DNA from: Gammaproteobacteria bacterium | Lineage (GTDB): Bacteria > Pseudomonadota > Gammaproteobacteria > Steroidobacterales > Foliamicaceae | DNA: 64,000 bases | Reading direction: 5' to 3' | Assembly (NCBI GenBank): GCA_009838035.1 | Contig: VXSK01000002.1 | Location: 351,994 to 415,993, forward strand | Shown: piece by piece, positions 1 through 8,695 of the stretch | Numbering within the stretch: the stretch's first letter is position 1 | Layout: every line of letters starts with the position of its first letter | Notes under the pieces: model-generated | Told to the model about the DNA's origin: nothing | What the model saw: the letters and a program-made list of their open reading frames with translations, nothing else | The model's database searches: none | Program-made: the position numbers and the translations under genes

Positions 1-741
1 CTCGGGAGTGATGGCGTTAAGGACCGTGAAGGTCTTGTTGATGGCCTTTTCGCTGACCGCGCATTCGACCAGCACCGAGGCGCTGTCCTCCCGGCAGATC
101 ATGAACGGCCCGCCCGGCGGGATGGGCGATTGCAGGAGCATGATGCCGTATTCGCCGCCGGGCCTGTCCGAAAGACCGGGCGTGCGCGAAATGGTGTAGT
201 GGATTCCGGCAGCGCGCAGCGCCGCTTCGCCCCTGGCCTTGGCGTCCATCGAGGGAGCGAGTGCCTCGGGCATCCAGCCGGCCGGCGACCGCCCGGCGGA
301 TGAAAGCAGAACGAAGCGCTTCACGCCCGTTCGTATGGCCACGTCCGCCGTATCGGCAACGCCCGTGTGATAGACGTCGTACAGGTCGCTGACTTCGACT
401 TCGGAAAAAGTCACGCCCACCGCATAGATAAGCGCATCCACGCCTGCAAGCGCCGGACCCAGGGATTCCGGCCTGCGCACGTCGGCGCTGATCCAGGTCA
501 CGCCGTCCTGCGGCGGCCGCTCGCCGGCGCTCCTGGAAATGCCATGCACGGCATGCCCGCGCGCGAGGAGATCGCCGACAATGAACTTGCCGGTGCGCCC
601 GGTCGCGCCCAGAACGGCAATGGTCAGAGGGGTTTCGCCAGCGGCGCGCGACGGATCGGCGGCGGCGGAAAGCCTGGCGCCCAGAAGGGCGGACGAGCCC
701 AGGGCGAGACCGTTGAAGAGGATGGTGCGGCGTGTGGTCAT
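1..741 (-). CDS. Exported NAD(P)-binding SDR-like protein, 3' end beyond window
   Basis: The frame is open from the ATG at 741 to the window edge (247 codons), so the C-terminus is missing. The N-terminus carries a Tat-like signal (TRRTILF followed by a small hydrophobic stretch ending near ARLSAAA). A Rossmann nucleotide-binding motif, GATGRTG, follows at about residues 45-51. The rest resembles atypical short-chain dehydrogenases of the NmrA / NAD(P)H-binding type, including an LLSSAG stretch near the middle. The substrate cannot be predicted. It lies just downstream of tRNA-Lys on the same strand. Family assignment is from motif and general fold; export is inferred from the twin-arginine signal. 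Confidence 0.75.
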   Translation of the reverse strand, partial: MTTRRTILFNGLALGSSALLGARLSAAADPSRAAGETPLTIAVLGATGRTGKFIVGDLLARGHAVHGISRSAGERPPQDGVTWISADVRRPESLGPALAGVDALIYAVGVTFSEVEVSDLYDVYHTGVADTADVAIRTGVKRFVLLSSAGRSPAGWMPEALAPSMDAKARGEAALRAAGIHYTISRTPGLSDRPGGEYGIMLLQSPIPPGGPFMICREDSASVLVECAVSEKAINKTFTVLNAITPE

Positions 742-779
742 GGCAGTACCCGGCCCGCTCGGCGGCTCCACTTTCAGTG

Positions 780-852
780 TGGGTCGTGCAGGAATCGAAC
801 CTGCGACCTACTGGTTAAAAGCCAGCTGCTCTACCAACTGAGCTAACGACCC
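780..852 (-). tRNA. tRNA-Lys (anticodon TTT)
   Basis: On the minus strand the 7-base acceptor arm GGGTCGT pairs with ACGACCC, the D arm has the usual TAGCTCAGTTGGTAGAGC, the anticodon loop is CTTTTAA (anticodon TTT, Lys), and the T arm contains GGTTCGAATCC. The discriminator is A. The CCA end is not encoded, so it must be added after transcription. It lies between cpoB and the exported SDR protein. Confidence 0.95.
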
Positions 853-877
853 GTGGCGCGCAATTGTAGCTGCTGGG

Positions 878-1705
878 TCAGCGGGAGCGGGCCTCGATCT
901 GGGCCAGTCGGATAGTCGCGAGGTTGGCGGCGTCGGCGCCGGCGAAATCCTCGCGCACGCGCTCGAGCGTGGCGGTGGCCGTTTCCGTATCGCCCAGTTC
1001 ATCCTGGGTGTATCCGAGCTTGAGCAGGGCGTCCGGGAGCTTGCTGGAATCCGGGTAGTCGGACACGACCCGGGCGAACTCCGCGCCTGCTTCCTGGTAC
1101 TGGCCCTGCACGTAGAAAGTCTCCCCCAGCCAGTAGCGGGCATTGGCCGCCAGACCTCCGCCGGGACTGGCTTCGAGGTAGCGCATGAATTCGGCACCGG
1201 CCTCCTGGTAACGGGCCTGCCCGAGCAGTTCGCGCGCCTGTTCGTAGTTATCCTGGCTGCCGGCCGCAATCGCGGGCTCCGTGACCTCCGGGGGTTGATC
1301 ACCCGAAACCGCACTGTCGGCTACGTCCGCAGCATCGCCCGGAGCCTGCCCTGTCGCGTTCTGCGGTACCGCCGGCGCGGGCGTGAACCCGCGGGCCTCC
1401 ATCGCGGCCAGGCGTTCCTCCAGCGCCGTGAACTGGCTGCGCCGCAGCTCGGCGTTGCGCCGCAGGTCCTCATCCATACGCTCGACGGCGTCGCGCAGCG
1501 CCTGTATCTCGCGCCTGAGTTCATCCTGGGCGTTGATCAGAGCGACCACGTTGTCGGCGCGGATCTGCTGCTCCAGCACGCCCACCCGGGTCTCCAGTTC
1601 CTCCAGCACGTCGCGGTCGCGGCGGCGTTGCGCATCGGCCGGCGCCGCCAGCACGGCGGCAAGCGCCAGCGCTACCGCCATGACCGGCCAGTCAGTTCGT
1701 TTCAT
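878..1705 (-). CDS. cpoB: Tol-Pal cell division coordinator CpoB (YbgF)
   Basis: A 275-residue periplasmic protein. I start it at the ATG at 1705 because this gives a clean signal peptide (MKRTDWPV, a hydrophobic core, then APADAQ). A coiled-coil region of about 60 residues follows, matching the trimerisation segment of CpoB. The C-terminal half holds tetratricopeptide repeats (YWLGETFYVQGQYQEA and similar). CpoB links Tol-Pal with peptidoglycan synthesis during division. The start codon lies inside the end of pal (14-base overlap), so the two are translationally coupled. It is the last gene of the tol operon. Confidence 0.92.
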   Translation of the reverse strand: MKRTDWPVMAVALALAAVLAAPADAQRRRDRDVLEELETRVGVLEQQIRADNVVALINAQDELRREIQALRDAVERMDEDLRRNAELRRSQFTALEERLAAMEARGFTPAPAVPQNATGQAPGDAADVADSAVSGDQPPEVTEPAIAAGSQDNYEQARELLGQARYQEAGAEFMRYLEASPGGGLAANARYWLGETFYVQGQYQEAGAEFARVVSDYPDSSKLPDALLKLGYTQDELGDTETATATLERVREDFAGADAANLATIRLAQIEARSR

Positions 1706-2291
1706 ATACCAACTCCACACGACGATTCTGCGACCATGCCATCTCGTCGGCTCCCTCCGCGGCCGGACGTTCCTCGCCGAAACTCACCGCATTCAATTGT
1801 GCACCGGCCGCGCCCAGCGCGGTCAGTGCCTGGGTCACGGCGTTCGCCCGGCGCGATCCAAGCGCCAGGTTGTATTCGGGTGTGCCGCGTTCGTCCGCAT
1901 GCCCCTCGAGCCGCACGGTCTGCCCCTGGTTGGCCGCCAGCCAGGCGCCGTGAGCCTGGAGAATCTGGCTGTACTCCTCGCGGATCGAGCTTCGGTCATA
2001 GTCGAAATAGATCACCAGCGTGCCCTGGGGACCGCCGATCCAGTCGCCGCTGGCGCTGCGCCCGGGCTCGATGGCGACCGGCGGCCCCTCCCGGTTGATG
2101 ACCGTGCCGCTGGCGATGGCGCCGCTGCCCGCGCCGGCGGCGGTGGCGCCGCCGTCGGCTGTTGCGGTGCCGGAGCCGGCCGGTTCCGGGCCCGGCTCAG
2201 GCCCCGCCGTAGTGCCGGAAGTTTCGCAGGCTGCAAGCACGACGGCCAGAAGGATGGGCAGGCAGGCTTTGGTTTTTCTCGGAAATTTCAT
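1692..2291 (-). CDS. pal: Peptidoglycan-associated lipoprotein Pal
   Basis: A 199-residue outer-membrane lipoprotein with a lipobox LAAC (Cys about residue 22) after a basic, hydrophobic signal. A Gly/Ala/Pro-rich linker leads to an OmpA-like peptidoglycan-binding domain at about residues 90-199, with the diagnostic LEGHADERGTPEYN and LGSRRANAV stretches. Pal anchors the outer membrane to peptidoglycan and binds TolB. The linker is longer and more Gly/Ala-rich than in E. coli Pal (173 residues). It sits between tolB and cpoB as in other Gammaproteobacteria. Confidence 0.96.
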   Translation of the reverse strand: MKFPRKTKACLPILLAVVLAACETSGTTAGPEPGPEPAGSGTATADGGATAAGAGSGAIASGTVINREGPPVAIEPGRSASGDWIGGPQGTLVIYFDYDRSSIREEYSQILQAHGAWLAANQGQTVRLEGHADERGTPEYNLALGSRRANAVTQALTALGAAGAQLNAVSFGEERPAAEGADEMAWSQNRRVELVYETN

Positions 2292-2319
2292 GATGGTGAT
2301 CCTTGCATCTTGGTTGCAG

Positions 2320-3597
2320 TCAGTTTTCGTAGGGCCCCCACGCCGGTTCGCGGAGGATTCCCTCGGGTGAGCGCAGCAGGCGCATTACGCCGCTGTCGAT
2401 GAAATAGACGCCCAGGCCCCTGCCGGCGGTCGTGCCCGCGCCGAAGATCAGGGCGCGGCCGTTGGGGGCGAAACTCGGCGACTCGTCCAGCGGGCCGTCG
2501 GTAAGCAGGCGCAGCGACTCGTCGCGCAGATCCATAAGGCCGATCCTGAAGCGCCCGTCCTGCTGGTGCACGATCGCCATCTGGTTCCGGTCAGGCTGCA
2601 GCCGCGGTCGCGCGTTGTACGAGCCGGTAAAGCTGACGCGTTGCGCCCGGCCGCCCCGAGCCGGCACGACGTACACCTGCGGGCCGATGCCGCGGTCGGA
2701 GGTGAAATACACGCGGTCGCCGTCGGCGGAAAACTCGGGCTCGGTCTCGACGGCGGCATGGCGCGTCAGGCGCTGCGGCGAGCCCCCATCTATCGAGTAG
2801 ATATAGATGTCGCTGTTGGCGTTCACGTTCCGGGCCACCGCCAGGGACCTGCCGTCGGGCGACCAGGCCGGAGCGCTGGCCGAGGTCCGGTCCGGCGACA
2901 GGGGCCGGCGCTGGCCGGTCGCGACCTCCTGAACGAAGACCTCGGCGTAGCCGGCTTCGAACGACACGTACGCCAGGTAGGCGCCGTCCGGCGACCAGCT
3001 CGGCGACATGATGGGGTCGGTCGAGCGCAGCACCACGATCGGATTGTGGCCGTCGGCATCGGCCACGATCAGCCGGAATTCCTCGCGGCCCGGCGTGACC
3101 TGCACATAGGCCAGGCGGGTGGAGAACATCCCGCGCGCGCCGGTCAACTGCTCGTACACTAGGTCGGCGATACGGTGGGCCGTGGCGCGAAACGCGTCCC
3201 GGGAGCTTTGCAAGCGGTACACAAGGAGCGATTCGCCCGCAAAGACGTCCACCAGCTCGAACTCGACGGTCGGGTTGGCTTCGCTGCCCGAAACATGGCC
3301 CACCAGCACGGCCTCCACGTCCATGATGCGCCAGTTGGTCAGGCGCATTTCCGAAAAACGGGTCGGCCGGGTAATCATGGTCTCGCGACCCATCGGCGCG
3401 AACTGTCCGGTGCGCTCGAGGTCGGCCTCCACGATCTCGGCGAAGTCATACGTCAGCCCCAGCGTCACGCGCCACTCGAAGGGAACTACCGCAATGGGGA
3501 TGGCCCGCTGGGTGGAGCGGGTGATGACGACGTCGAGCTGCGCCGAGGCCGCCAGCGGCAGGAGCGCGAAAACGGCGAGCCAGAGCGCCCGGATCAT
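2320..3597 (-). CDS. tolB: Tol-Pal system periplasmic protein TolB
   Basis: 425 residues: a signal peptide of about 19 residues ending ASA before QLDVVITR, an N-terminal TolB domain, then a beta-propeller seen as at least five WSPDG-type repeats (SPSWSPDGAYLAYV, APAWSPDGRSLAVA, EPEFSADGDRVYFT, and so on). TolB binds Pal and the C-terminal domain of TolA. Length matches the family. The start codon overlaps the tolA stop by one base (TAATG), which indicates coupled translation. Confidence 0.97.
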   Translation of the reverse strand: MIRALWLAVFALLPLAASAQLDVVITRSTQRAIPIAVVPFEWRVTLGLTYDFAEIVEADLERTGQFAPMGRETMITRPTRFSEMRLTNWRIMDVEAVLVGHVSGSEANPTVEFELVDVFAGESLLVYRLQSSRDAFRATAHRIADLVYEQLTGARGMFSTRLAYVQVTPGREEFRLIVADADGHNPIVVLRSTDPIMSPSWSPDGAYLAYVSFEAGYAEVFVQEVATGQRRPLSPDRTSASAPAWSPDGRSLAVARNVNANSDIYIYSIDGGSPQRLTRHAAVETEPEFSADGDRVYFTSDRGIGPQVYVVPARGGRAQRVSFTGSYNARPRLQPDRNQMAIVHQQDGRFRIGLMDLRDESLRLLTDGPLDESPSFAPNGRALIFGAGTTAGRGLGVYFIDSGVMRLLRSPEGILREPAWGPYEN

Positions 3598-4616
3598 TAG
3601 CCGGGCTCCGTCGGTGGGTAGCGCAGGCGCATTTGTCGCTCGAACAGTTCGGGTATCGGCGGCTCCGGCAGTGGCGACGACCGGCGAATCGCGGTTTCGA
3701 TCGAGCGCTGATCAATTTCCGTTCCATTGAATTGCTCGAATTCGATATCCGCAACCTCGTTGCCGGGCAGGACATCCAGCAAGACCACCCACATCAGGTC
3801 TTCCCTGCTGCCCGCGGGCCGCTGCCAGTTGCTCTCGATCCGTTGCCGGATGCGGGCCTTGTACTGGTCGAGAAGGCCGGACTCGATGGCCTCATTGCGC
3901 CGTTCCTCCGCCATTTCCCTGCGCAGCTGTTCGGCCATTTCCGCCTCGCGCGTCCTGCGTTCGGTTTCCGCGATTCGACGCTCGGCCTCATCCGCTTCCT
4001 CGGATAATTTGCGGGCCTCTTCCCGGGCCTGTTGCCGCTCGGCTTCCGCTTGCTCGAGTTCGGCCTCGGCCGCCTTGACCCGCTCTTCTTCCGCCTGGCG
4101 CTCGCGTTCCACCTGCGCCAGCCGCTCGCGCTCCGCCTGCTGCTGCTGCTGCATCGCGCTGAGCTGGCGACTGGCCTCTGCCTGCTGCTGGCTCAGCGTT
4201 TGCCGGGCTTGTTCCGTCTGCGAACTCAACGCGCTCAATTCCTGCTCCTGTTGCCTCTGCCGCTCCTGCTGCTCCTCGATCTGCTCAAGCAGGCGCTCGA
4301 CCTCCTGTTCGCGCTCGATGACCGCCGCGCGCTCCAGTTCGTCGAGACGCTGAATTTCCCTTTGAACCGCCTCGTCGTCCAGCACCACGCCGTCGATGGC
4401 GATGGTTCCGAAGGCCGGCTCGTCCGTTTGAATCCGGGTGGCAAAGCCGATCAGCAGGAACGCCATCAGCGCGGCGTGCCCTCCAACCGACCAGGAACAC
4501 GGACGCAGCATGGGAAGCGGCGGCGCGTTGGGGTTGGCCCCCGGTGAGCGAATACCCGGGCCGGTCCGCAAGGACTGAACCACACCCTCAACCAGCGCCT
4601 TCAGGCGGTCCATCAT
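3597..4616 (-). CDS. tolA: Cell envelope integrity protein TolA
   Basis: 339 residues. One membrane segment (about 43-60, SVGGHAALMAFLLIGFAT) is followed by a long Gln/Glu/Arg/Ala-rich helical domain (about 85-245) and a C-terminal domain (IRQRIESNWQRP through LRYPP) that binds TolB/Pal. The roughly 40 residues before the membrane segment are longer than in E. coli TolA. The start is ATGATG overlapping the tolR stop; either ATG could be used. TolA couples the inner-membrane proton-driven TolQR motor to TolB-Pal. Confidence 0.94.
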   Translation of the reverse strand: MMDRLKALVEGVVQSLRTGPGIRSPGANPNAPPLPMLRPCSWSVGGHAALMAFLLIGFATRIQTDEPAFGTIAIDGVVLDDEAVQREIQRLDELERAAVIEREQEVERLLEQIEEQQERQRQQEQELSALSSQTEQARQTLSQQQAEASRQLSAMQQQQQAERERLAQVERERQAEEERVKAAEAELEQAEAERQQAREEARKLSEEADEAERRIAETERRTREAEMAEQLRREMAEERRNEAIESGLLDQYKARIRQRIESNWQRPAGSREDLMWVVLLDVLPGNEVADIEFEQFNGTEIDQRSIETAIRRSSPLPEPPIPELFERQMRLRYPPTEPG

Positions 4617-5038
4617 TCCTCCACTGGCAACGGCCGTGTCACGAGTCCCACCTTCTCGGCGCCCGCGCGCTGAAGCAGGGCCATGACCGTAACCACGTCG
4701 CCGTAAGGCAATTCCTCGCTCGCGCGAACCAGCACCGGCGTTTCCGGCTGGCGTTGCAGAACGGCGGCGGCACGCGCCACCACGACCGGGGAATCCACGG
4801 CATCGTCGGGGGCTTCGCCGATATTCAGATACATCCGGCCTTCGGCATCCACGGTAAGAATGAGCGGCCGGTTATCGCGTATCAACTCCTGCGGAAGCGG
4901 CTCGGTCGCCAGTCGCGGGAGGTCGACGTGAATGCCCTGGGTGAGCAGTGGCGCGGTGATCATGAAAATCACCAGCAGCACCAGCATGACGTCGATATAG
5001 GGAACGACGTTGATTTCATTGACCAGCCGTCGGCGCAT
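4613..5038 (-). CDS. tolR: TolR, ExbD-family proton channel subunit
   Basis: 141 residues with the family arrangement: a short cytoplasmic N-terminus, one membrane helix containing the conserved channel aspartate (NVVPYIDVMLVLLVIFMIT), and a periplasmic domain. TolR works with TolQ to energise TolA. Length equals E. coli TolR (142). The stop codon TGA overlaps the tolA start, and the gene begins directly after the tolQ stop. Confidence 0.97.
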   Translation of the reverse strand: MRRRLVNEINVVPYIDVMLVLLVIFMITAPLLTQGIHVDLPRLATEPLPQELIRDNRPLILTVDAEGRMYLNIGEAPDDAVDSPVVVARAAAVLQRQPETPVLVRASEELPYGDVVTVMALLQRAGAEKVGLVTRPLPVEE

Positions 5039-5722
5039 CTATCCCCCCAACTCGAAATCCGAATGGGCGTGCTCGCTCAACAACGTCACGCATTCTTCCC
5101 GGTAGGCCTGATAGCGGATCTCCAGATTGCCCACGCGATAGGCAAAGCGGTTATACGCGATGACCGCGGGGATCGCGGCGAACAGGCCCATGGCCGTTGC
5201 AATCAGCGCCTCCGCGATGCCCGGCGCCACCAGCGAAATCGTGGCCGACTCGACGTTGCCCAGGGCGCGAAAAGAATTCATGATCCCCCACACGGTGCCG
5301 AACAGCCCGACGTAGGGGCTCACCGAGCCGATCGTGGCCAGCCAGGGCAGGCCACTTTCCAAACGTTCCAACTCGTTCATCTGCGCCAGGCGCATTTCCC
5401 GCCGGCCAACTTCCACCAGGCGCTCGGGATCGGTCTTGCCGCGCGCCGCCTGGCGATGGAATTCGCGCATCCCGGCCTCGAACACCCAGGCCATGCCAGT
5501 GGAGCTGCGGCTCTTCTTGCGCGACAGCGCGACAAACAGCGATTCCAGGCTGTCGCGTTCCTTGAAAGCCTGTTCGAAATCGCCCAGGTCACGCTCGGCC
5601 CCGCTCAGGATTACACGCCTTTGCAGGATGATGATCCAGGACAGGATGGAAGCCGCCAGCAGCAGGCCCATGATCAACTGCACCAGCAGCGTGGCCTGGC
5701 TGATCAGTTCCCAGAATCCCAT
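5039..5722 (-). CDS. tolQ: TolQ, MotA/TolQ/ExbB proton channel family
   Basis: 227 residues with three membrane helices: one at the N-terminus (LLVQLIMGLLLAASILSWII) and two in the C-terminal half around SVSPYVGLFGTVWGIMNSF and PGIAEALIATAMGLFAAIPA, which are TolQ signatures. I chose the ATG at 5722, which aligns with the N-terminus of E. coli TolQ. A GTG seven codons upstream (5743) is the alternative. The gene follows ruvB after about 50 bases; ybgC, which usually lies between them, is absent. Confidence 0.95.
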   Translation of the reverse strand: MGFWELISQATLLVQLIMGLLLAASILSWIIILQRRVILSGAERDLGDFEQAFKERDSLESLFVALSRKKSRSSTGMAWVFEAGMREFHRQAARGKTDPERLVEVGRREMRLAQMNELERLESGLPWLATIGSVSPYVGLFGTVWGIMNSFRALGNVESATISLVAPGIAEALIATAMGLFAAIPAVIAYNRFAYRVGNLEIRYQAYREECVTLLSEHAHSDFELGG

Positions 5723-5775
5723 GTTTACGCCGACTTCACCCACGTCTTCGCCTTACCTTTTGCATGAACCGTTCC

Positions 5776-6822
5776 TCAGTTATCCAAACCTTCCAGGGGC
5801 GGATTATCGCCCTGTTTTCCGGGCCTCTTCAGTCCCAGTGCCGAGTAGGCGGCCGGGCCGGCAACCCGGCCGCGCGGAGTGCGCAAAACGAAGCCCGCGC
5901 GCACCAGGAACGGCTCGTAGACGTCCTCGATCGTGCCGCGGTCCTCGCCTATTCCGGCCGCCAGCGCTTCGACGCCGGCCGGCCCGCCATTGAAGCGCTC
6001 GATCAGCACGCCCAGCAGGCGCCGGTCCATGCGGTCGAGACCGTTCGCATGCACGTTGTACAGCTTCATGGCGGCGGACGCGGTCGTGCCGCTCACCTTG
6101 CCGTCGGCCCGCACTTCGGCGTAGTCGCGGGCTCGCCTCAGCAGGCGGTTGGCCACCCGCGGCGTGCCGCGCGCGCGGCCGGCGATCTCCGATGCTCCCT
6201 TCGGCGTGCAGGGGATGTCCATGATTCCCGCCGAACGCAGCACGATGCGCTGCAGTTCTTCCCTGGAATACAGTTCCAGCCGTTCCTGTATTCCGAAGCG
6301 GTCGCGCAGCGGCGAGGACAGCAGTCCGGCCCGCGTGGTGGCGCCCACCAGCGTGAAGGGCTTGAGCTTCAGCCGCATCGTGTGCGCGGCCGGGCCCTCG
6401 CCGATCACGATGTCGAGCCGGAAGTCTTCCATGGCCGGATAGAGCAACTCCTGCACCACTGGATTCAGCCGGTGCACCTCGTCCACGAACAGCACGTCGC
6501 GTGCCTTCAGGTTGGTCAGCAGCGCGGCCAGGTCGCCCGGGCGCTCCAGCACCGGCCCGGACGTATGCCGCAGTCCGACTCCCAGCTCGCGTGCGATCAC
6601 CTGCGCCAGGGTCGTCTTGCCCAGGCCGGGCGGGCCGTACAGGAGCGTGTGGTCCATCGCTTCGCCGCGCTTGCCGGCCGCCTCCACGCTGATCTCTATG
6701 CGTTCCTTGACCTGGCGCTGGCCGAGGAATTCCGACATCTGCCGTGGACGGACAGAGTTCTCCACGTCGCGTTCGTCCGCCCGCAACTCGCCCGAGAGAA
6801 TCCGGTCGTCCTTGTCGTTCAC
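5776..6822 (-). CDS. ruvB: Holliday junction branch migration helicase RuvB
   Basis: 348 residues from a GTG at 6822 that overlaps the ruvA stop (GTGA). Residues 63-71 are the Walker A motif GPPGLGKTT, the Walker B is VLFVDEVH, sensor 1 is in [10 protein letters not shown], and the C-terminal winged-helix DNA-binding domain is present. RuvB is the AAA+ motor that drives branch migration with RuvA at recombination intermediates. Although the frame is open further upstream, that part lies under ruvA in another frame and carries no RuvB sequence. Confidence 0.97.
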   Translation of the reverse strand: MNDKDDRILSGELRADERDVENSVRPRQMSEFLGQRQVKERIEISVEAAGKRGEAMDHTLLYGPPGLGKTTLAQVIARELGVGLRHTSGPVLERPGDLAALLTNLKARDVLFVDEVHRLNPVVQELLYPAMEDFRLDIVIGEGPAAHTMRLKLKPFTLVGATTRAGLLSSPLRDRFGIQERLELYSREELQRIVLRSAGIMDIPCTPKGASEIAGRARGTPRVANRLLRRARDYAEVRADGKVSGTTASAAMKLYNVHANGLDRMDRRLLGVLIERFNGGPAGVEALAAGIGEDRGTIEDVYEPFLVRAGFVLRTPRGRVAGPAAYSALGLKRPGKQGDNPPLEGLDN

Positions 6823-7394
6823 GACGCAGCAACCCCACCGGACAACGCCTCGCGCACCAGTTCCTCCACGTCCCGGCCACCGGGATCGCCGACCTGCTTG
6901 AGCATGCGCGTGGCTTCGACCGGCGTATAGCCCAGTCCCGTCAGCGCCTTGAGCGCCAGGTTGGCGGCGCTGGACTCGCCATGCGCCGGAACCGCTTCCA
7001 GCCGGCCGCGCATCTCGACGATAAGACGGCTGGCGGTCTTGGGACCGATGCCCGGCAGCCGGGTTAGCGCCTTCACGTCGCCGGCCTGGATCTGTTCGGC
7101 GAATTCGGCCACGCCGCTTTGCGAGACGATGTTGAGCGCCAGTTTCGGACCGATGCCCGGCACGCGGATGAGTTCGCGGAACCAGGCGCGATCGGCCGTC
7201 TTCCGGAAACCGTACAGGCTCAGCTCGTCTTCGCGCTGTACCAGTTGGGTAGAGACCTTCAACTCGCCGCCCAGTCCCGGCAGGTCCGACAGGTCGCTGA
7301 GCGGCAATTGCAGTTCGAAGCCCACGCCATGCACGTCCAGCAGGATCATCGGCGGCTCCACGGCCAGCAGCCTGCCTTTCAGCGAACCGATCAT
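6819..7394 (-). CDS. ruvA: Holliday junction branch migration protein RuvA
   Basis: 191 residues starting [10 protein letters not shown], the usual RuvA N-terminus, with an OB-fold domain followed by two helix-hairpin-helix motifs ([15 protein letters not shown] and [16 protein letters not shown]) and the small C-terminal RuvB-contact domain ([16 protein letters not shown]). RuvA tetramers bind four-way junctions and recruit RuvB. The start overlaps the ruvC stop (ATGA) and the stop overlaps the ruvB start, so ruvC-ruvA-ruvB are translationally coupled. Confidence 0.97.
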   Translation of the reverse strand: MIGSLKGRLLAVEPPMILLDVHGVGFELQLPLSDLSDLPGLGGELKVSTQLVQREDELSLYGFRKTADRAWFRELIRVPGIGPKLALNIVSQSGVAEFAEQIQAGDVKALTRLPGIGPKTASRLIVEMRGRLEAVPAHGESSAANLALKALTGLGYTPVEATRMLKQVGDPGGRDVEELVREALSGGVAAS

Positions 7395-7924
7395 GAGACG
7401 GCTTCTTCCTCCCGGCTGCGAGCAATCTCCGCCGTCTGCGCCATGCGCCGATGGTGAGCGTGGCAAATGCCGAGCGCCAGGCCGTCGGCCTCGTCCTCGG
7501 CCAGTTCCTCGTCGTAATCCAGCAGTCGCGCCACCATGGCGCTCACCTGGTCCTTGCCGGCGGCCCCGTAGCCGCACACGGCCTGCTTGACGCGCCGCGG
7601 CGAATACTCGGCCGGTTCGGTCACCCCCGCCATGATCAACGCGCACAGCGCGGCGCCGCGCGCCTGACCGAGTTTGAGTGCGCTCTGCGCATTCCTGTGC
7701 ATGAAGACGGTCTCGATCGCCGCCTCGTCGATTCTCGTCCGCCGGGCGATATCGCCCAGCTCGGTGAATATCCGGGCCAGGCGCTCCCCCATCGGTTTGC
7801 CGCGGGCCAGGGCGATGCAGCCGCTGTCCACGTAGTGGCTTTCCATGCCGTCGCTTTCGATGACTCCCCAGCCGGTGAATCGGGAACCGGGATCCACACC
7901 CATGATCCGGACCGGGGCGTTCAC
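7391..7924 (-). CDS. ruvC: Crossover junction endodeoxyribonuclease RuvC
   Basis: 177 residues from a GTG at 7924. The RNase H-like catalytic acids are visible: Asp in [15 protein letters not shown], Glu in AAIETVF, and the final acidic pair in [17 protein letters not shown]. RuvC resolves Holliday junctions. GTG was chosen because translation then begins close to the conserved first strand and the upstream frame enters the yebC end. It follows yebC by 5 bases. Confidence 0.95.
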   Translation of the reverse strand: MNAPVRIMGVDPGSRFTGWGVIESDGMESHYVDSGCIALARGKPMGERLARIFTELGDIARRTRIDEAAIETVFMHRNAQSALKLGQARGAALCALIMAGVTEPAEYSPRRVKQAVCGYGAAGKDQVSAMVARLLDYDEELAEDEADGLALGICHAHHRRMAQTAEIARSREEEAVS

Positions 7925-7929
7925 GTCAG

Positions 7930-8667
7930 TCAGTCGCCGCCCACCGATTGCAGTTCGGCATTGGTCCACACGTCCTGCACGTCGTCCAGGTCCTGCAGGT
8001 ACTCGAGGAGCCTCAGCGCCTGCTCCGAGCGCTTGTCGTCCAGCGGCGCGTCAACCGAAGCGCGCATCGTGACCTCGGCGTTTTCCGGGGGCAATTCGGC
8101 GCCGCGCAGAGCTTCCAGCACCCCGGAAAAGTCGCGCGGGTCGGCCAGGACCTCGATCGTCCCGTCGTCGTCGCTGACCACGTCCTCGGCACCGCCCTCG
8201 ATCGCCGCGTCGATGATCGCCGCCTCGTTCGAACCCGGCGAATAGGTGAATACGGCCACCTCGTTGAACAGGTAGGCGACGGCGCCGTCGGCGCCCAGGT
8301 TGCCGCCGTGGCGGCTGAAGCCGTGGCGGACTTCGGCCACCGTGCGGTTGCGGTTGTCGGTCAGGCAACGAAGCAGGATCGCGGCGCCGCCGGCGCTGTA
8401 GCCCTCGTAGGTGACCTCCTCGAGGTCGGCGCCTTCGCCGCCGCTGGTTCCGCGGCTGATTGCGCGGTTGATGTTGTCCTTGGGCAGGCTCTGGGCCCGC
8501 GCTTTCTCGACGGCCAGCCTCAGTTGGGCGTTATTGACGGGGTCCGGTCCGCCCGTGCGCGCGGCGACGGTGATTTCGCGCGCAAGGCGTGTGAAGAGTC
8601 GACCGCGTTTGGCGTCCTGCCGGCTCTTGCGGTGCTGGATGTTGGCCCACTTTGAGTGCCCCGCCAT
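7930..8667 (-). CDS. yebC: YebC/PmpR-family protein (TACO1 family)
   Basis: 245 residues beginning MAGHSKWANIQHRK, the invariant start of the family, with the conserved GYSAGGAAILL-type core and a C-terminal LLEYLQDLDDVQDVWTNAEL. Family members bind DNA as transcription regulators or assist translation of proline-rich stretches; which applies here cannot be told. yebC upstream of ruvC is the usual gammaproteobacterial order. A TATCAT box lies 9 bases before the ATG. Confidence 0.95.
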   Translation of the reverse strand: MAGHSKWANIQHRKSRQDAKRGRLFTRLAREITVAARTGGPDPVNNAQLRLAVEKARAQSLPKDNINRAISRGTSGGEGADLEEVTYEGYSAGGAAILLRCLTDNRNRTVAEVRHGFSRHGGNLGADGAVAYLFNEVAVFTYSPGSNEAAIIDAAIEGGAEDVVSDDDGTIEVLADPRDFSGVLEALRGAELPPENAEVTMRASVDAPLDDKRSEQALRLLEYLQDLDDVQDVWTNAELQSVGGD

Positions 8668-8676
8668 GGGCCCACC

Positions 8677-8682
8677 ATGATA
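8677..8682 (-). promoter_or_regulatory. Possible -10 box for yebC-ruvCAB
   Basis: TATCAT on the minus strand (5 of 6 matches to TATAAT), 9 bases before the yebC ATG. Transcription starting about 7 bases after it would leave almost no leader. The -35 region is not convincing. It lies just inside the gap between lpdA and yebC. Confidence 0.35.
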
Positions 8683-8695
8683 CCAGCCTTCGTGT

